Below, piece after piece: positions 9,107 to 19,543 of a stretch of 64,000 nucleotides of DNA. The notes under the pieces were generated by a model, which was not told the DNA's origin, made no database searches, and saw nothing but the letters and a program-made list of their open reading frames with translations. Within the stretch, counting starts at the first letter, position 1; each line of letters starts with the position of its first letter. This stretch comes from Halomonas caseinilytica (GTDB lineage: Bacteria > Pseudomonadota > Gammaproteobacteria > Pseudomonadales > Halomonadaceae), in the NCBI RefSeq assembly GCF_001662305.1, contig NZ_BDEP01000015.1:216900-280899 (forward strand), written 5' to 3'. The position numbers and the translations under genes are program-made.

Positions 9107-10335
9107 TATGTGTCTCCTGTTGGGGAACCGGCCGGGAGAAAGCTCTCGCCGTCGTCCATGGGCGGCAGGTCGAAATGACGGGCCAGGCTCTGGCCGATGT
9201 CGGCGAAGCTGCTGCGTGCGCCGAGCGAACCGGGAGCGAGTCCGGCACCCAGGGCGAGAATCGGGATATGCTCGCGGGTATGGTCGGTGCCATGCCAGGT
9301 GGGATCGCAGCCGTGATCGGCGGTGATGATCAGAAGGTCGTCGTCCTCGAGGCGTTCCAGCAGTTCGGGCAGGCGGGCGTCGAAGGCCTCGAGGGCGGTG
9401 GCGTAGCCGGCCACATCGCGCCGGTGACCGTAGACCATGTCGAAATCGACGAAGTTGGTCATGATCAGGGTGCGCTCGCCGTCGGATGCCATGGCATCCA
9501 GGGTGGCGTCGAACAGGGCCTCGTGGCCGCTGGCCTTGAGGCTGCGCGAGATGCCGCAGTGGGCGTAGATGTCGGCGATCTTGCCGATGGCTGTCACCTG
9601 GCCGCCGGCGTCGCAGAGGCGCTGCAGTACCGTGGGCGAGGGCGGCTCGACGCTGTAGTCGCGACGGTTGGCGGTGCGCTGGAAGCTCGCGGCATCATCG
9701 CCGTTGAAGGGGCGAGCGATGACCCGGCCGATGTTGTAGGGTTCGAGCAGCCGGCGGGCGGTCTCACAGAGTCGATAGAGCCGTTCGAGGCCGAAGGTGT
9801 CCTCATGGGCGGCGATCTGGAAGACGGAATCCGCCGAGGTATAGACGATGGGCTTGCCGCTGCGCACATGTTCTTCGCCCAGTCGGGCGATGATCTCGGT
9901 GCCGGAGGCGTGACAGTCGCCCAGCACGCCGGGCAGTTCGGCTTCGTGGATCAGAGCGTCCAGCAGCTCGGCAGGGAAACTGTTCTCCGGCTCGCTGAAA
10001 TATCCCCAGTCGAAGCGTACTGGTACCCCGGCGATCTCCCAGTGGCCGGACGGGGTGTCCTTGCCGGAGGAGACTTCCCGGGCATGGGCGTAGGCGCCGC
10101 CGAGCGACTCGGGCGGGACGATGCCTGCGGCCCAGGCCCCGGTGCTCTCGTGGTGAGCATGGAAGAGACCGAGTCGGCCAAGGTTGGGGAGCTGCAAGGG
10201 GCCGCGCTCGGTGGAGGCCGCACAGGCCTCGGCGATATGGCCGAGGGTGTCGGCGCCGGCATCGCCGAAGCGTTCGGCGTCGGGGGCAGCACCGATGCCA
10301 AAGGAGTCGAGGACGAGCACGATGGCACGTGTCAT
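9106..10335 (-). CDS. deoB: Phosphopentomutase
   Basis: 409-residue alkaline-phosphatase-superfamily metalloenzyme that interconverts (deoxy)ribose 1-phosphate and 5-phosphate, linking the nucleoside phosphorylases to DeoC. N-terminal metal motif [18 protein letters not shown]; phosphorylated Thr region [14 protein letters not shown]-terminal metal ligands in [19 protein letters not shown]. Full length. Its ATG overlaps the deoA stop by 4 bases. Confidence 0.95.
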   Translation of the reverse strand: MTRAIVLVLDSFGIGAAPDAERFGDAGADTLGHIAEACAASTERGPLQLPNLGRLGLFHAHHESTGAWAAGIVPPESLGGAYAHAREVSSGKDTPSGHWEIAGVPVRFDWGYFSEPENSFPAELLDALIHEAELPGVLGDCHASGTEIIARLGEEHVRSGKPIVYTSADSVFQIAAHEDTFGLERLYRLCETARRLLEPYNIGRVIARPFNGDDAASFQRTANRRDYSVEPPSPTVLQRLCDAGGQVTAIGKIADIYAHCGISRSLKASGHEALFDATLDAMASDGERTLIMTNFVDFDMVYGHRRDVAGYATALEAFDARLPELLERLEDDDLLIITADHGCDPTWHGTDHTREHIPILALGAGLAPGSLGARSSFADIGQSLARHFDLPPMDDGESFLPAGSPTGDT

Positions 10336-11657
10336 GGAGCCTCCCGGCGAATGATGTCGCGAATCAGGGTGGGAGATGCGGTGGCCTCGCCGATCTCGAT
10401 GGCCTCGAGCAGTTGACGTTCGGCCTGGTCGGCCGCGGCGTGGCTACGGGCATGCAGGGTGGCGAGCGGCTGGTCGGTGTCGAGCGCGGTGCCGAGTTCG
10501 GCGATATCGGCCAGACCCACTGCGGGGTCGATGGCCTCACCCGGCTGGCGACGCCCGCCGCCGAGCTCGACCACGGCCATACCCAACGCCCGGGTATCCA
10601 GGCTGCGCAGGTGGCCGGCGCACGGTGCGAGCACCGGGCGCACCACCGGGGCGGTGGGCAGGTGACGATCCGGGGCGTCGAGCAGATCGGCGGGACCGCC
10701 GAGACCGGCTACCATGCGTGCGAAGCGCTCGGCGGCCTCGCCCGAGGCGAGTCGTTCGTCGAGCCGCGTCAGGGCCGCTTCCCGATCGGGGGCCAGGCCG
10801 CCGGCCAGCAGCATTTCCACCGCCAGGCCGCGGGTTACCTCGAGCAGGCGTCCGTCACGGTGCTTGCCGGTGAGCACGGCCAATGCCTCGCGCACTTCCA
10901 GGGCATTGCCGGCGCAGGGCGCCAGGGGCTGGCTCATGTCGGTGAGCAGGGCCGTGGTCGGCGTACCGGCTCGGCTGGCGACCTCGGCGATGGTCTCTGC
11001 GAGTTCCCGCGAGGCCTCTGGCGTGGGCATGAAGGCACCACTGCCGACCTTGACGTCCATCACCAGGGCATCGAGACCGCAGGCGAGCTTCTTGCCGAGG
11101 ATGGAGGAGACGATCAGCGGCAGCGACTCCACTGTGGCGGTGACGTCGCGTATTGCATAGAGGCGCTTGTCGGCGGGAGCGAGATCAGCTGTCTGACCGA
11201 TGATGGCCACGCCGACTTCCTTGACCAGTTGCCGGAAAGTGGCGGTGTCGGGGTTGACGGAATAGCCGGGGATCGATTCGAGCTTGTCCAGGGTGCCGCC
11301 GGTATGGCCGAGCCCTCGGCCCGAGATCATCGGGACGTGGCCACCGCAGGCGGCGACCCAGGGGCCGAGGATCAGCGACACTACATCGCCCACGCCGCCG
11401 GTGGAGTGCTTGTCGATGACTGGACCGGGCAGGTCGAGCGCCGTCCAGTCGAGCACGTCACCGGAGTCGCGGACCGCCTCGGTCAACGCCACCGTTTCGG
11501 TGGCGTTCATGCCGTTGAGGTAGATGGCCATGGCCAGCGCCCCGATCTGGGCATCGCCGAGATCGTCACCGGCGATGCCGGCGACGAGTTCATGGAGGGT
11601 CGCGGCGTCCAGGGCCTGGCCATCGCGCTTGGCGCGTATGGCTTCCTGGGGCAGCAT
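10332..11657 (-). CDS. deoA: Thymidine phosphorylase
   Basis: 441-residue enzyme converting thymidine or deoxyuridine plus phosphate to base and deoxyribose 1-phosphate. Signature motifs KHSTGGVGD (phosphate binding) and [18 protein letters not shown] are intact. The frame stays open far upstream into deoC, but the ATG at 11655-11657 is the start: the [14 protein letters not shown]-terminus is family-like, it gives the usual length, and it overlaps the deoC stop by one base (TGATG). Confidence 0.95.
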   Translation of the reverse strand: MLPQEAIRAKRDGQALDAATLHELVAGIAGDDLGDAQIGALAMAIYLNGMNATETVALTEAVRDSGDVLDWTALDLPGPVIDKHSTGGVGDVVSLILGPWVAACGGHVPMISGRGLGHTGGTLDKLESIPGYSVNPDTATFRQLVKEVGVAIIGQTADLAPADKRLYAIRDVTATVESLPLIVSSILGKKLACGLDALVMDVKVGSGAFMPTPEASRELAETIAEVASRAGTPTTALLTDMSQPLAPCAGNALEVREALAVLTGKHRDGRLLEVTRGLAVEMLLAGGLAPDREAALTRLDERLASGEAAERFARMVAGLGGPADLLDAPDRHLPTAPVVRPVLAPCAGHLRSLDTRALGMAVVELGGGRRQPGEAIDPAVGLADIAELGTALDTDQPLATLHARSHAAADQAERQLLEAIEIGEATASPTLIRDIIRREAP

Positions 11658-12430
11658 CAGTAGTCCTCCTCTATGTCGGTGCCTCCCGCCACACCGAGGG
11701 TCTCGAGGAGGTTGTCGAGCAGTCCGGAGGCGCCGAAGCGGAAGTGCTGCGGCGTGATCCAGTCGGCACCCATCAGGCGCTCGGCCAGCTCGAGATAGGC
11801 GCGCGCATCTTTGGCGGTGCGCACGCCGCCGGCGGCCTTGAAGCCGATCTCTCCGCCGTTGTCGCGAATCACCTCGAGCATGATCTCGGCGGCTTCCAGG
11901 GTGGCGTTGACGGCAACCTTGCCGGTGGAGGTCTTTAGGAAGTCGGCGCCGCCGTCGATGGCCAGTTCCGAGGCGCGACGGATCAAGGCCGGATCGCCGA
12001 GTTCGCCAGTCTCCAGAATCACCTTGAGCGTCTTGCCGCCGGCGGCGGCCTTGCACATTTCCACCAGTTCGCGGCCAGTGTCCTCGTCACCTTCCATCAG
12101 CGCACGGTAGGGGAAGACCACATCGACTTCATCGGCGCCGGAAGCAACGGCTTCGCGGGTCTCGCGAGCGGCACGCATGATGTCGGCGTCGCCGTGCGGG
12201 AAGTTGGTGACCGTGGCGATATGGATGGTGTCGTTCAGTCGGTGGGCGGTCAGGGCGCGCCGGGCCGGCACGATGAAGCGTGGGTAGATGCAAATTGCCG
12301 CCGGATGACCGGCCGGCGTCTTGGCACGCTGACAGAGGGCTTCGATGCGCTCGTCGGTGTCGTCGTCGTTCAGGCTGGTGAGGTCCATCAGGGCCAGCGC
12401 CTGACGGGCGGTCCGGGTGAGGTCGTTCAT
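11657..12430 (-). CDS. deoC: Deoxyribose-phosphate aldolase
   Basis: 257-residue TIM-barrel class I aldolase cleaving 2-deoxyribose 5-phosphate to glyceraldehyde 3-phosphate and acetaldehyde, the last step of deoxynucleoside catabolism. The Schiff-base lysine is in DFLKTSTGK, and the second active-site lysine in [10 protein letters not shown]. Length matches E. coli DeoC. It is the first gene of the tightly coupled deoCABD-cdd stretch, 116 bp after nupC. Confidence 0.95.
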   Translation of the reverse strand: MNDLTRTARQALALMDLTSLNDDDTDERIEALCQRAKTPAGHPAAICIYPRFIVPARRALTAHRLNDTIHIATVTNFPHGDADIMRAARETREAVASGADEVDVVFPYRALMEGDEDTGRELVEMCKAAAGGKTLKVILETGELGDPALIRRASELAIDGGADFLKTSTGKVAVNATLEAAEIMLEVIRDNGGEIGFKAAGGVRTAKDARAYLELAERLMGADWITPQHFRFGASGLLDNLLETLGVAGGTDIEEDY

Positions 12431-12514
12431 GGCGTGCTCTCTTCAAATGTATGACGGAGACACTGCAGAAACGCCGATGTCCATGACGCTCGGCGATCGA
12501 CTCAGTGTGTCCCG

Positions 12515-12534
12515 AGGGGGCGCGGTGGCCCCCT
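12515..12534 (-). terminator. Hairpin between nupC and deoC
   Basis: A perfect 7-bp stem (AGGGGGC / GCCCCCT) with a 6-nt loop lies in the 116-bp nupC-deoC gap. No T run follows on the minus strand, so it more likely attenuates or protects the transcript than ends it, letting nupC and deo mRNA levels differ. Confidence 0.4.
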
Positions 12535-12546
12535 GGAAATTATGGC

Positions 12547-13815
12547 TCAAGCGCCCAGGGCGATGAAAAAGCCGGCAAGTGTGGCAGACATCAGGTTGGA
12601 AAGGGTACCCGCCAGGACGGCCCGGATGCCGAAACGGGCGATATCGTGGCGTCGGCTGGGGGCGATGCTGCCCAGGCCACCGAGCAGGATGGCGATGGAC
12701 GAAAGGTTGGCGAAGCCGCACAGGGCGAACGAGAGGACCGCCTTGGTATGGGTCGTCATGGCCTCGCCGGTGGCGGCGACGACTTCTTCCCCACTGATGT
12801 AGGGGGCGAGGTTGATGTAGGCCACGAACTCGTTGACCACCAGCTTCTGGCCGATGAAGGAGCCGGCCAGCGTGGCCTCGGACCAGGGAATGCCGAGCAG
12901 GAAGGCCAGGGGTGCGAACAGCCAGCCGAGGATCTGCTCCAGGCTGAGCGCTTCCATGCCGAACCAGCCGCCGACGCCGCCGAGGATGCCGTTGATCAGC
13001 GCGATCAGACCGATGAAGGCGAGCAGCATGGCGCCGACGTTGGCGGCCAGGCGCAGGCCGGAAGACGCACCGGCTGCTGCGGCGTCGAGCACATTGGTGG
13101 GGTGATCCTCTTCTTCCTCGAGGCGCTCTTCGGCTGCCGAGACGCTGTCATCGGGTGTCTCGGTCTCGGGCATGATCAGCTTGGCGAACAGCAGACCACC
13201 GGGGGCGGCCATGAAGGAGGCGGCGACCAGGTACTCCATGGGAATGCCCAGGGCGGCATAGCCGGCCAGGACCGAACCGGCAACCGAGGCCAGACCGCCG
13301 CACATCACCGCGAACAGTTGCGACTGCGTCATGCGGTTGATGAAGGGGCGGACCACCAGCGGGGCTTCCGTCTGGCCGACGAAGATATTGGCGGTGGCCG
13401 AGAGGGATTCGGTGCGCGAGGTACCCAGTGCCTTCTGCAGGGCGCCGCCGAGCAGGCGAATGATCCACTGCATGATGCCCAGGTAATAGAGCACGGCGGT
13501 CAGCGAGGAGAAGAAGATGATCACCGGCAGCACCTTGATGGCGAAGACGAAGCCGGTTTCCTCGACATTGGCCAGGCCGCCGAACAGGAAGTCGATGCCA
13601 TCGTTGGCGTAGAGAACCACCTGGCTGACGGCATCGGAGACGGTGGCAAGGACAGCCTGACCGAAGGGGACATAGAGCACGAAGGCCCCCAGGCAGGCCT
13701 GAATGGCGAAGGCGCCGATCACGGTTCGCAGGCGGATCGCACGACGATTGGTGGAGAACAGCAGAGCGATGACGATCAGGGTCGCCATTCCGACGAGACT
13801 CATGATCAAGGTCAT
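12547..13815 (-). CDS. nupC: Concentrative nucleoside transporter, NupC family
   Basis: 422-residue polytopic inner membrane symporter (CNT family) importing nucleosides with a cation. Family signatures present: the FGG...P core in LFGGLANVEETGFVFAIKVLPVIIFFSSL, the GQTEAPLVVRPF substrate loop, and the second repeat ending in LSSIAILLGGLGSIAPSR. There is a cytosolic acidic insertion (about residues 215-245, ETETPDDSVSAAEERLEEEED). It sits between tsx (outer membrane entry) and deoC (catabolism), giving a complete uptake-to-degradation pathway on one strand. Confidence 0.92.
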   Translation of the reverse strand: MTLIMSLVGMATLIVIALLFSTNRRAIRLRTVIGAFAIQACLGAFVLYVPFGQAVLATVSDAVSQVVLYANDGIDFLFGGLANVEETGFVFAIKVLPVIIFFSSLTAVLYYLGIMQWIIRLLGGALQKALGTSRTESLSATANIFVGQTEAPLVVRPFINRMTQSQLFAVMCGGLASVAGSVLAGYAALGIPMEYLVAASFMAAPGGLLFAKLIMPETETPDDSVSAAEERLEEEEDHPTNVLDAAAAGASSGLRLAANVGAMLLAFIGLIALINGILGGVGGWFGMEALSLEQILGWLFAPLAFLLGIPWSEATLAGSFIGQKLVVNEFVAYINLAPYISGEEVVAATGEAMTTHTKAVLSFALCGFANLSSIAILLGGLGSIAPSRRHDIARFGIRAVLAGTLSNLMSATLAGFFIALGA

Positions 13816-13864
13816 GGCAGTGTCCTTGTGGTCGATGGCATGGAGGCGTTCATGTCGGCCTGCC

Positions 13865-14698
13865 TTACAGGAAGTTGTACTTCAGGGTGTAGATCATCGC
13901 GTTCTGGTAATGATCGGCGGTGCCCAGCTTGTTGTTGGAGTAGCGATACTGAACGCCGGTGGTGATCTCGTCGATCGGATGCCACCACAAGGCCACGGCA
14001 CCATTGGTGCCGGTGCTGCCGGCCGGACCGTTGACGTAATTCTGCTTCAGGTATTCGTCATCGCGATCAAAGGTCTGCTCGTGCCAGTTGCTCAGGCTGA
14101 AGTTCTCGCCGAAGGCCTGGAAATCGTAACCCAGCACCCAGCCGAGCATATAGCCGTTGTCGCCGCTGTAGGCATTGGCGTCGCTGTCGACCCAGGCCTT
14201 GCCGAGAAAGGGCTTGAACCACAGGCCGTTGTCGAAGGTATGGCGATATCCGACGCCCACGATGCGGTCCTGCTCCTCGCTGTCGAAGCCGTAGTCGCGA
14301 AAATCGTAGACGTGGAGGTAAAGCGAGAAGGGGGTGTCGCCGAGATAGATGTGCGAGGTGACCTTGGCGGCGCTGCGGCGGTTGTCGCGGGTATCGTCTT
14401 CGAGCGTGTCGTTCTGGGGATTCTCGAAATCGTAGAAGCCGTAGAATTCTCCCCAGTCGAAACCGACCCCACCTTCCAGTTCCAGGTAGAAGAAATCCCC
14501 TTTGGCGGCATTGCTCGCGGTGCGTTGTTCCGTGCCGTCGGACCAGTCCAGGTAGTTGACGGAGACGTTGGCGAACGACCACTGCGGCGAGAGGCCTGAT
14601 GCGGCATCATCTCCGGTGGCGCTGGCCGGTAATGCGGTGGCGGTCAGCAACAGGCCGGAAAGGGCGGCGAAACGCTGGGATGAGGCGAAGGACGGCAT
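13865..14698 (-). CDS. tsx: Tsx-like nucleoside-specific outer membrane channel
   Basis: 277-residue outer membrane beta-barrel of the nucleoside-specific channel-forming (Tsx/OmpK) family. The frame opens earlier, but the ATG at 14696-14698 is chosen: AAGGAAG lies upstream and a normal signal peptide follows (cleavage near ASA-TG at about residue 28). The mature part shows QWSFANVSVNYLDWSDGTE at the start, alternating barrel strands, and a C-terminal aromatic end (YTLKYNFL) typical of BAM substrates. It lets nucleosides cross the outer membrane to NupC, and is first gene of the nucleoside operon, divergent from deoR. Confidence 0.9.
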   Translation of the reverse strand: MPSFASSQRFAALSGLLLTATALPASATGDDAASGLSPQWSFANVSVNYLDWSDGTEQRTASNAAKGDFFYLELEGGVGFDWGEFYGFYDFENPQNDTLEDDTRDNRRSAAKVTSHIYLGDTPFSLYLHVYDFRDYGFDSEEQDRIVGVGYRHTFDNGLWFKPFLGKAWVDSDANAYSGDNGYMLGWVLGYDFQAFGENFSLSNWHEQTFDRDDEYLKQNYVNGPAGSTGTNGAVALWWHPIDEITTGVQYRYSNNKLGTADHYQNAMIYTLKYNFL

Positions 14699-14824
14699 AA
14701 TGTCGGCTTCCTTTGGAGTTGTTGTCGTGTGATGCGTCGGACAAGCCAAGAAGGGCGGACCATCACGGACGTCAATGCATGGATCCGGCCAGGCCGGATG
14801 AATGGGGATCGTGGTCGTCGAGGC

Positions 14825-14862
14825 TGTTATTCGAGTAACATGCGAATGTTATTTTAATCACA
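14825..14862. promoter_or_regulatory. DeoR-type operator pair (second site may be a CRP site) between tsx and deoR
   Basis: 14825-14840 reads TGTTATTCGAGTAACA, a 16-bp palindrome (two mismatched positions) with the same TGTTA-N6-TAACA architecture as the E. coli DeoR operator. 22 bp further, 14847-14862 reads TGTTATTTTAATCACA, which is TGTTA-N6-TCACA: either a degenerate second DeoR site or a CRP-type half-consensus site (TGTGA-N6-TCACA has one arm perfect). Both lie in the only AT-rich patch between the divergent tsx and deoR genes, where their promoters must be. Confidence 0.75.
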
Positions 14863-14965
14863 ACAAGGGTCGCAACCCTGGCGATCAACGACGCATACAC
14901 GGTATGGCAACATGGTGCGGCAATGTTGAGGTCGGGGGCTTAAGCGAGATAGCAGAGGTGGACGA

Positions 14966-15688
14966 GTGAATGAGCGCAGCGCGGCACGATTGAGGCGGCT
15001 TCAGATATCGCTGGCAGAAGGGGGAAGCTTGCGTCTGGCCGAGGCGGCGACGCTTTGCGGTGTCTCGGAGATGACCATCCGGCGCGATCTGGCGGCGTCC
15101 GACGGCGCCCTGGTACTGGTCGGCGGGCTGCTGATGCGTGCCGACGATCCCCGCCATGCACCGGCCTATGATCTGGCGGCACAGCGTGACCGCCACGCCG
15201 AGGTCAAGCGCCGGCTCTGCGAAAGGGCCCTGGCGAGCCTGGAGGAAGGCGACACGCTGTTCATCGACTGTGGCACGACGCTGATGCCGCTGGCGGCCGG
15301 CCTGCCATCCGACCTGTCGCTGACGGTGGTGACCTATGCCCTGAATGTCGCCGATGCCGTGAGTGCCTGCCCTGGGGTGCGGTTGTGGCTGCTGGGTGGC
15401 CTCTATCAATCTTCCTCGCGTTCCTTCGATGGCGACGACATGGCCGCGACCATCGCTCGCCTGGGCATCAACAAGGCTTTCCTGTCGGCGGCGGGCGTCC
15501 ATGCCGAGAAAGGACTGAGTTGCTTTCACTTCCATGAGGTGGCGCCCAAGCGGGCCGCCATCGACTCGGCGGAACGCCGGATACTGGTGGTCGATCCCAG
15601 CAAGCTTGGGCTGGTCAGGCCGGCCCGCTTTGCCGGGCTCGATGACATCGACGAGATCATCACCGAGGAGGAAAGCGCGGTGGTGTGA
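14966..15688 (+). CDS. deoR: DeoR-family repressor of the deo operon
   Basis: 240-residue regulator: an N-terminal DeoR-type winged helix (LRLAEAATLCGVSEMTIRRDLA, about residues 22-43) and a C-terminal phosphosugar-sensing domain (FIDCGTTLMPLAAGL; LLGGLYQSSSRSFDG). In E. coli, DeoR is released by deoxyribose 5-phosphate, the DeoC substrate. Divergent orientation to tsx, and a consensus-like operator between them, strongly support control of the tsx-nupC-deo operon. The 282 bp that follow, up to cyoA, hold no recognisable gene or clear signal. Confidence 0.92.
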   Translation: MNERSAARLRRLQISLAEGGSLRLAEAATLCGVSEMTIRRDLAASDGALVLVGGLLMRADDPRHAPAYDLAAQRDRHAEVKRRLCERALASLEEGDTLFIDCGTTLMPLAAGLPSDLSLTVVTYALNVADAVSACPGVRLWLLGGLYQSSSRSFDGDDMAATIARLGINKAFLSAAGVHAEKGLSCFHFHEVAPKRAAIDSAERRILVVDPSKLGLVRPARFAGLDDIDEIITEEESAVV

Positions 15689-15970
15689 CCGGGTGCGACA
15701 ACCTGCGGCAAATCGCCCCTTCCCATTCTGTTCCTGGACCCTCAGAATACTGGCCTCACGGCCGGAGCCTCCCGCCCGGCGATGTCGCAGCGAGTCGTCG
15801 CCGCGGGCTGCGAGCCGTGAATGTGCCCGAAGTACTCTCCACGACGGTCGTGGGCCGCTCCCCGTCAGAGCTCCGCCAGCGACCCGCGCCGGAGAGCGCT
15901 TCGGCGCGTGCATCGCCCGTTGAACTCGAGCGGGAATGCGTTCGCCGCCAAGCCCTGACGAGGTTGAAAC

Positions 15971-16939
15971 ATGAGAAGAAACCCCACCCTGCGCATGCTC
16001 GGCGTCCTGCTGCTGCTATCGCTGCCACTGCTGTTGGCGGGCTGCAGTTCGGCGCTGCTGGATCCTAAGGGACAGATAGGGGAGGAGCAGCGCACCCTCA
16101 TCCTGACTGCCTTTGGACTGATGCAGATCGTCGTTGTTCCGGTCATCGTGATGACGCTGTTGTTCGCCTGGCGTTATCGCCGGAGCAACCGGGATGCCAC
16201 CTACGCGCCCGACTGGGCCCACTCCAACAAGATCGAGGCCGTGGTCTGGTTCATCCCCATGGTCATAATTGCCTTCCTGGCCGTTCTGACCTGGTATACC
16301 TCGCACAGCCTTGACCCGCACAAGTCCATCGTGCCCAACGAGGACCAGCAGGAGCCGATGGAAATCCAGGCGGTCTCGCTGGACTGGAAGTGGTTGTTCA
16401 TTTATCCCGAGCAGGGCATTGCCACCGTCAACGAGGTCGCCTTCCCCGAGGATACGCCGGTACGTTTCCGGGTCTCGTCCGGTTCGGTGATGAATGCCTT
16501 CTTCATTCCGCGCCTGGGTAGCCAGATCTATGCCATGGCGGGGATGGACAACGATGTGCATCTGGTCGCCGACGAACCGGGCGTCTATGACGGCCGCTCC
16601 ACCAACTACAGTGGTGCCGGTTTCTCGGAGATGACCTTCAAGGCCCATGTAGGTACCCAAGAGGACTTCGAGGCCTGGGTGGACAAGGTGCGTGAATCGT
16701 CCGATTCACTGAACTTCCCCGAGGAGTACTACGCTCTCGCCGCGCCCAGCCGGGACAACGAGATCCAGTACTTCTCCGAAGTTTCTCCCTCTCTCTACGA
16801 GAAGATCCTTCAGAGCTTCCATGCCGGCGGCAATCATGCCGAGCACATGGCAGCGGTCACCGGTGACGGCCATGGCGGTGGCCATGGCAGCGATTCCGAG
16901 TCTCACGGCGAGTCCATGAGCGCGGAGGCAGCGGAGTAA
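15971..16939 (+). CDS. cyoA: Ubiquinol oxidase subunit II
   Basis: 322-residue subunit II of the cytochrome bo-type quinol oxidase. The N-terminus is a lipoprotein signal with lipobox LLAGC (Cys at about residue 25), followed by two membrane helices and a cupredoxin domain. The CuA ligand set of cytochrome c oxidases is not apparent, as expected of a quinol oxidase. The C-terminus ends in an unusual Gly/His/Ser tail (GDGHGGGHGSDSESHGES). First gene of cyoABCDE, three bases before cyoB. Confidence 0.95.
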   Translation: MRRNPTLRMLGVLLLLSLPLLLAGCSSALLDPKGQIGEEQRTLILTAFGLMQIVVVPVIVMTLLFAWRYRRSNRDATYAPDWAHSNKIEAVVWFIPMVIIAFLAVLTWYTSHSLDPHKSIVPNEDQQEPMEIQAVSLDWKWLFIYPEQGIATVNEVAFPEDTPVRFRVSSGSVMNAFFIPRLGSQIYAMAGMDNDVHLVADEPGVYDGRSTNYSGAGFSEMTFKAHVGTQEDFEAWVDKVRESSDSLNFPEEYYALAAPSRDNEIQYFSEVSPSLYEKILQSFHAGGNHAEHMAAVTGDGHGGGHGSDSESHGESMSAEAAE

Positions 16940-16942
16940 ATT

Positions 16943-18925
16943 ATGTTAGGAAAACTGAGCCTTGAGGCGATTCCTTACCACGAACCCATCATCATGGTGG
17001 TCGCGATCGCCATCGCCATTGGTGGTGCCTTCGTGGTAGGCGCACTGACCTATTTCAAGAAGTGGAAGTGGCTGTGGACGGAGTGGCTGACATCCGTCGA
17101 TCACAAGAAACTCGGCATCATGTATTTCATCGTGGCACTGGTGATGCTGATCCGTGGTTTCGCCGATGCCATCATGATGCGGACCCAGCTGGCCATGGCC
17201 GCAGGGGGCGCCGAGGGGTATCTCCCGCCGCACCACTATGATCAGATCTTCACCGCCCACGGCGTGATCATGATCTTCTTCGTTGCCATGCCCATGGTCA
17301 TCGGCTTGATGAACCTGGTCGTGCCGCTGCAGATCGGCGCGCGGGATGTGGCCTTCCCCTTCATGAACAACCTGAGCTTCTGGCTGTTCGCGGCCGGGGT
17401 GATCCTGGTCAACATCTCGCTGGTGGTCGGCGAGTTCGCCCAGACCGGCTGGCTGGCCTATGCGCCATTATCGGGGATAGATTACAGTCCCGGCGTCGGG
17501 GTGGATTACTGGATATGGGCGTTGCAGATATCGGGTATCGGCACGACGCTAACCGGTATCAACTTCTTCGTTACCATCCTGAAGATGCGGACCAAGGGCA
17601 TGACGCTCTTCCGCATGCCGATCTTCACCTGGACGTCGCTGTGCGCGAACATCCTGATCATCGCTTCCTTCCCGATTCTGACCGCGACCATCGCGCTGCT
17701 GACACTCGATCGTTACCTGGGGATGCACTTCTTCACGAACGATTTCGGCGGCAACATGATGATGTATGTCAACCTCATCTGGGCCTGGGGCCATCCTGAG
17801 GTTTACATCCTCATCCTGCCGGCATTCGGTGTCTTCTCCGAGGTCATCGCGACCTTTGCGCGCAAGCGCCTGTTCGGTTACGGCACCATGGTCTGGGCAA
17901 CGGTGGCGATCACCTTCCTGTCGTTCATCGTCTGGCTGCACCACTTCTTCACCATGGGGGCGGGTGCCAACGTCAATGCCTTCTTCGGCATCGCCACGAT
18001 GATCATCGCCATCCCCACCGGGGTGAAGATATTCAACTGGCTGTTCACCATGTACCGCGGGCGTCTCGAGTTCACCTCGCCGGTGCTGTGGACCCTGGGC
18101 TTCATCATTACCTTCACCCTGGGTGGCATGACCGGCGTGATGCTGGCCTTGCCGGCGGCCAACTTCGTGCTGCACAACAGCCTGTTCGTCATCGCCCACT
18201 TCCACAACGTCATCATCGGCGGCGTGGTGTTCGGCATGCTGGCGGGGCTGACCTTCTGGTTCCCGAAGGCCTTCGGCTTCAAGCTCGACGAGAAGTGGGG
18301 CAAGCGTTCCTTCTGGTGCTGGATCATCGGTTTCTACGTGGCGTTCATGCCGCTGTACGTGCTGAGCTTCTTCGGCGCCGTGCGTCGCATGCAGTCCTAT
18401 GAAAACGGCGACTGGCAGTCCTGGATGATCATCGCCTGGGTGGGTGCCGTGATCATTCTCTGCGGTATTGCCTGCACCGTGATCCAGTTCATCGTCAGCA
18501 TCCGTGATCGCAAGAAGAATCAGGATGTCACTGGCGATCCCTGGGATGGTCGGACGCTGGAATGGTCCACCTCCTCGCCGGCGCCGTTCTACAATTTCGC
18601 GCATCTGCCCGAAGTGAACGACATTGACGACTTCTGGGACCAGAAGCAGCGCAATGGTGGCAAGGCGCCGCTCTCCAAGCCGCCGTATCAGGATATCCAC
18701 ATGCCCAAGGATACCTGGGAAGGTCCGCTCATCGGTCTGTTCGCGACGATCGCCGGTTTCGCCCTGGTGTGGCACATCTGGTGGCTGGCCATCGTCGGTG
18801 GCGTCGCGACGTTCGCGGTCTTCATGGCGCGTGTCTTCAGGGAGGACGTCGACTACTACGTTCCTGCCGCTGAAGTGGAGCGCATCGAGCGTGAGCACCA
18901 ACAACGTGTGGAGATGCAGGCGTAA
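16943..18925 (+). CDS. cyoB: Ubiquinol oxidase subunit I
   Basis: 660-residue catalytic heme-copper subunit, reducing O2 to water and pumping protons. Ligand residues fall at E. coli numbering: His106 (FTAHGVIM) for the low-spin heme, His284 (WGHPEVYIL) for CuB with the cross-linked Tyr, a His-His pair in WLHHFFTMG, and the His-x-His of [10 protein letters not shown] for the two hemes. 15 membrane helices are expected from the family. Length matches E. coli CyoB (663). Two bases separate it from cyoC. Confidence 0.97.
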   Translation: MLGKLSLEAIPYHEPIIMVVAIAIAIGGAFVVGALTYFKKWKWLWTEWLTSVDHKKLGIMYFIVALVMLIRGFADAIMMRTQLAMAAGGAEGYLPPHHYDQIFTAHGVIMIFFVAMPMVIGLMNLVVPLQIGARDVAFPFMNNLSFWLFAAGVILVNISLVVGEFAQTGWLAYAPLSGIDYSPGVGVDYWIWALQISGIGTTLTGINFFVTILKMRTKGMTLFRMPIFTWTSLCANILIIASFPILTATIALLTLDRYLGMHFFTNDFGGNMMMYVNLIWAWGHPEVYILILPAFGVFSEVIATFARKRLFGYGTMVWATVAITFLSFIVWLHHFFTMGAGANVNAFFGIATMIIAIPTGVKIFNWLFTMYRGRLEFTSPVLWTLGFIITFTLGGMTGVMLALPAANFVLHNSLFVIAHFHNVIIGGVVFGMLAGLTFWFPKAFGFKLDEKWGKRSFWCWIIGFYVAFMPLYVLSFFGAVRRMQSYENGDWQSWMIIAWVGAVIILCGIACTVIQFIVSIRDRKKNQDVTGDPWDGRTLEWSTSSPAPFYNFAHLPEVNDIDDFWDQKQRNGGKAPLSKPPYQDIHMPKDTWEGPLIGLFATIAGFALVWHIWWLAIVGGVATFAVFMARVFREDVDYYVPAAEVERIEREHQQRVEMQA

Positions 18926-18927
18926 TC

Positions 18928-19542
18928 ATGGCAACCGACACCCTAAGCAACCACGAGGGTCATGCTCACGAGCATGACCACCACGATACCGCGGGCACCA
19001 AGGTCTTCGGTTTCTGGGTCTACCTGATGAGCGACCTGGTGATCTTCGGGTCACTGTTCGCCACCTACGCCGTGCTCCTCCGGGGCACGGCCGGGGGGCC
19101 CTCGGGGGCAGACATCTTCGATCTGCCGCTGATCCTCATCAACACCTTCCTGCTGCTGGTGAGTAGTTTCACCTACGGTATGGCGGTGCTGTCGATGAAC
19201 GCCAACCGCGTCAACCAGGTCAAGGCCTGGCTGGCGGCGACCTTCCTGCTCGGGGCCGGCTTCATCGGTCTGGAACTCTACGAGTTCCATCACCTGATCC
19301 ACCTTGGCTTCGGTCCGGATCGCAGTGCCTTCCTGTCGGCCTTCTTCACGCTGGTGGGGACCCACGGCCTGCACGTGACCTTCGGTCTGATCTGGATCCT
19401 GGTGATGCTGGTTCAACTGCAGACCAAGGGCCTGACCGACATGACGCGGCCGCGGATCATGTGCCTGAGCCTGTTCTGGCACTTCCTGGACATCGTCTGG
19501 ATCTGCGTCTTCTCCTTCGTCTACCTGATGGGAGTCCTTTGA
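18928..19542 (+). CDS. cyoC: Ubiquinol oxidase subunit III
   Basis: 204-residue membrane subunit with five predicted helices. Family motifs [21 protein letters not shown] and [14 protein letters not shown] are intact. It stabilises the oxidase and supports the proton channel of subunit I. The N-terminus is notably His-rich ([13 protein letters not shown]). It sits two bases after cyoB and one base before cyoD, within the operon. Confidence 0.95.
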   Translation: MATDTLSNHEGHAHEHDHHDTAGTKVFGFWVYLMSDLVIFGSLFATYAVLLRGTAGGPSGADIFDLPLILINTFLLLVSSFTYGMAVLSMNANRVNQVKAWLAATFLLGAGFIGLELYEFHHLIHLGFGPDRSAFLSAFFTLVGTHGLHVTFGLIWILVMLVQLQTKGLTDMTRPRIMCLSLFWHFLDIVWICVFSFVYLMGVL

Positions 19543-19543
19543 T

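Noticed and set aside
11658..12056. 133-codon N-terminal extension of deoA into deoC
   Set aside because: The deoC frame is conserved here; DeoA begins with its family N-terminus at 11657 and overlaps the deoC stop by one base.
12505..13965. 486-residue plus-strand frame opposite nupC
   Set aside because: Gly/Gln/Asp-rich antisense shadow of the transporter with no family features.
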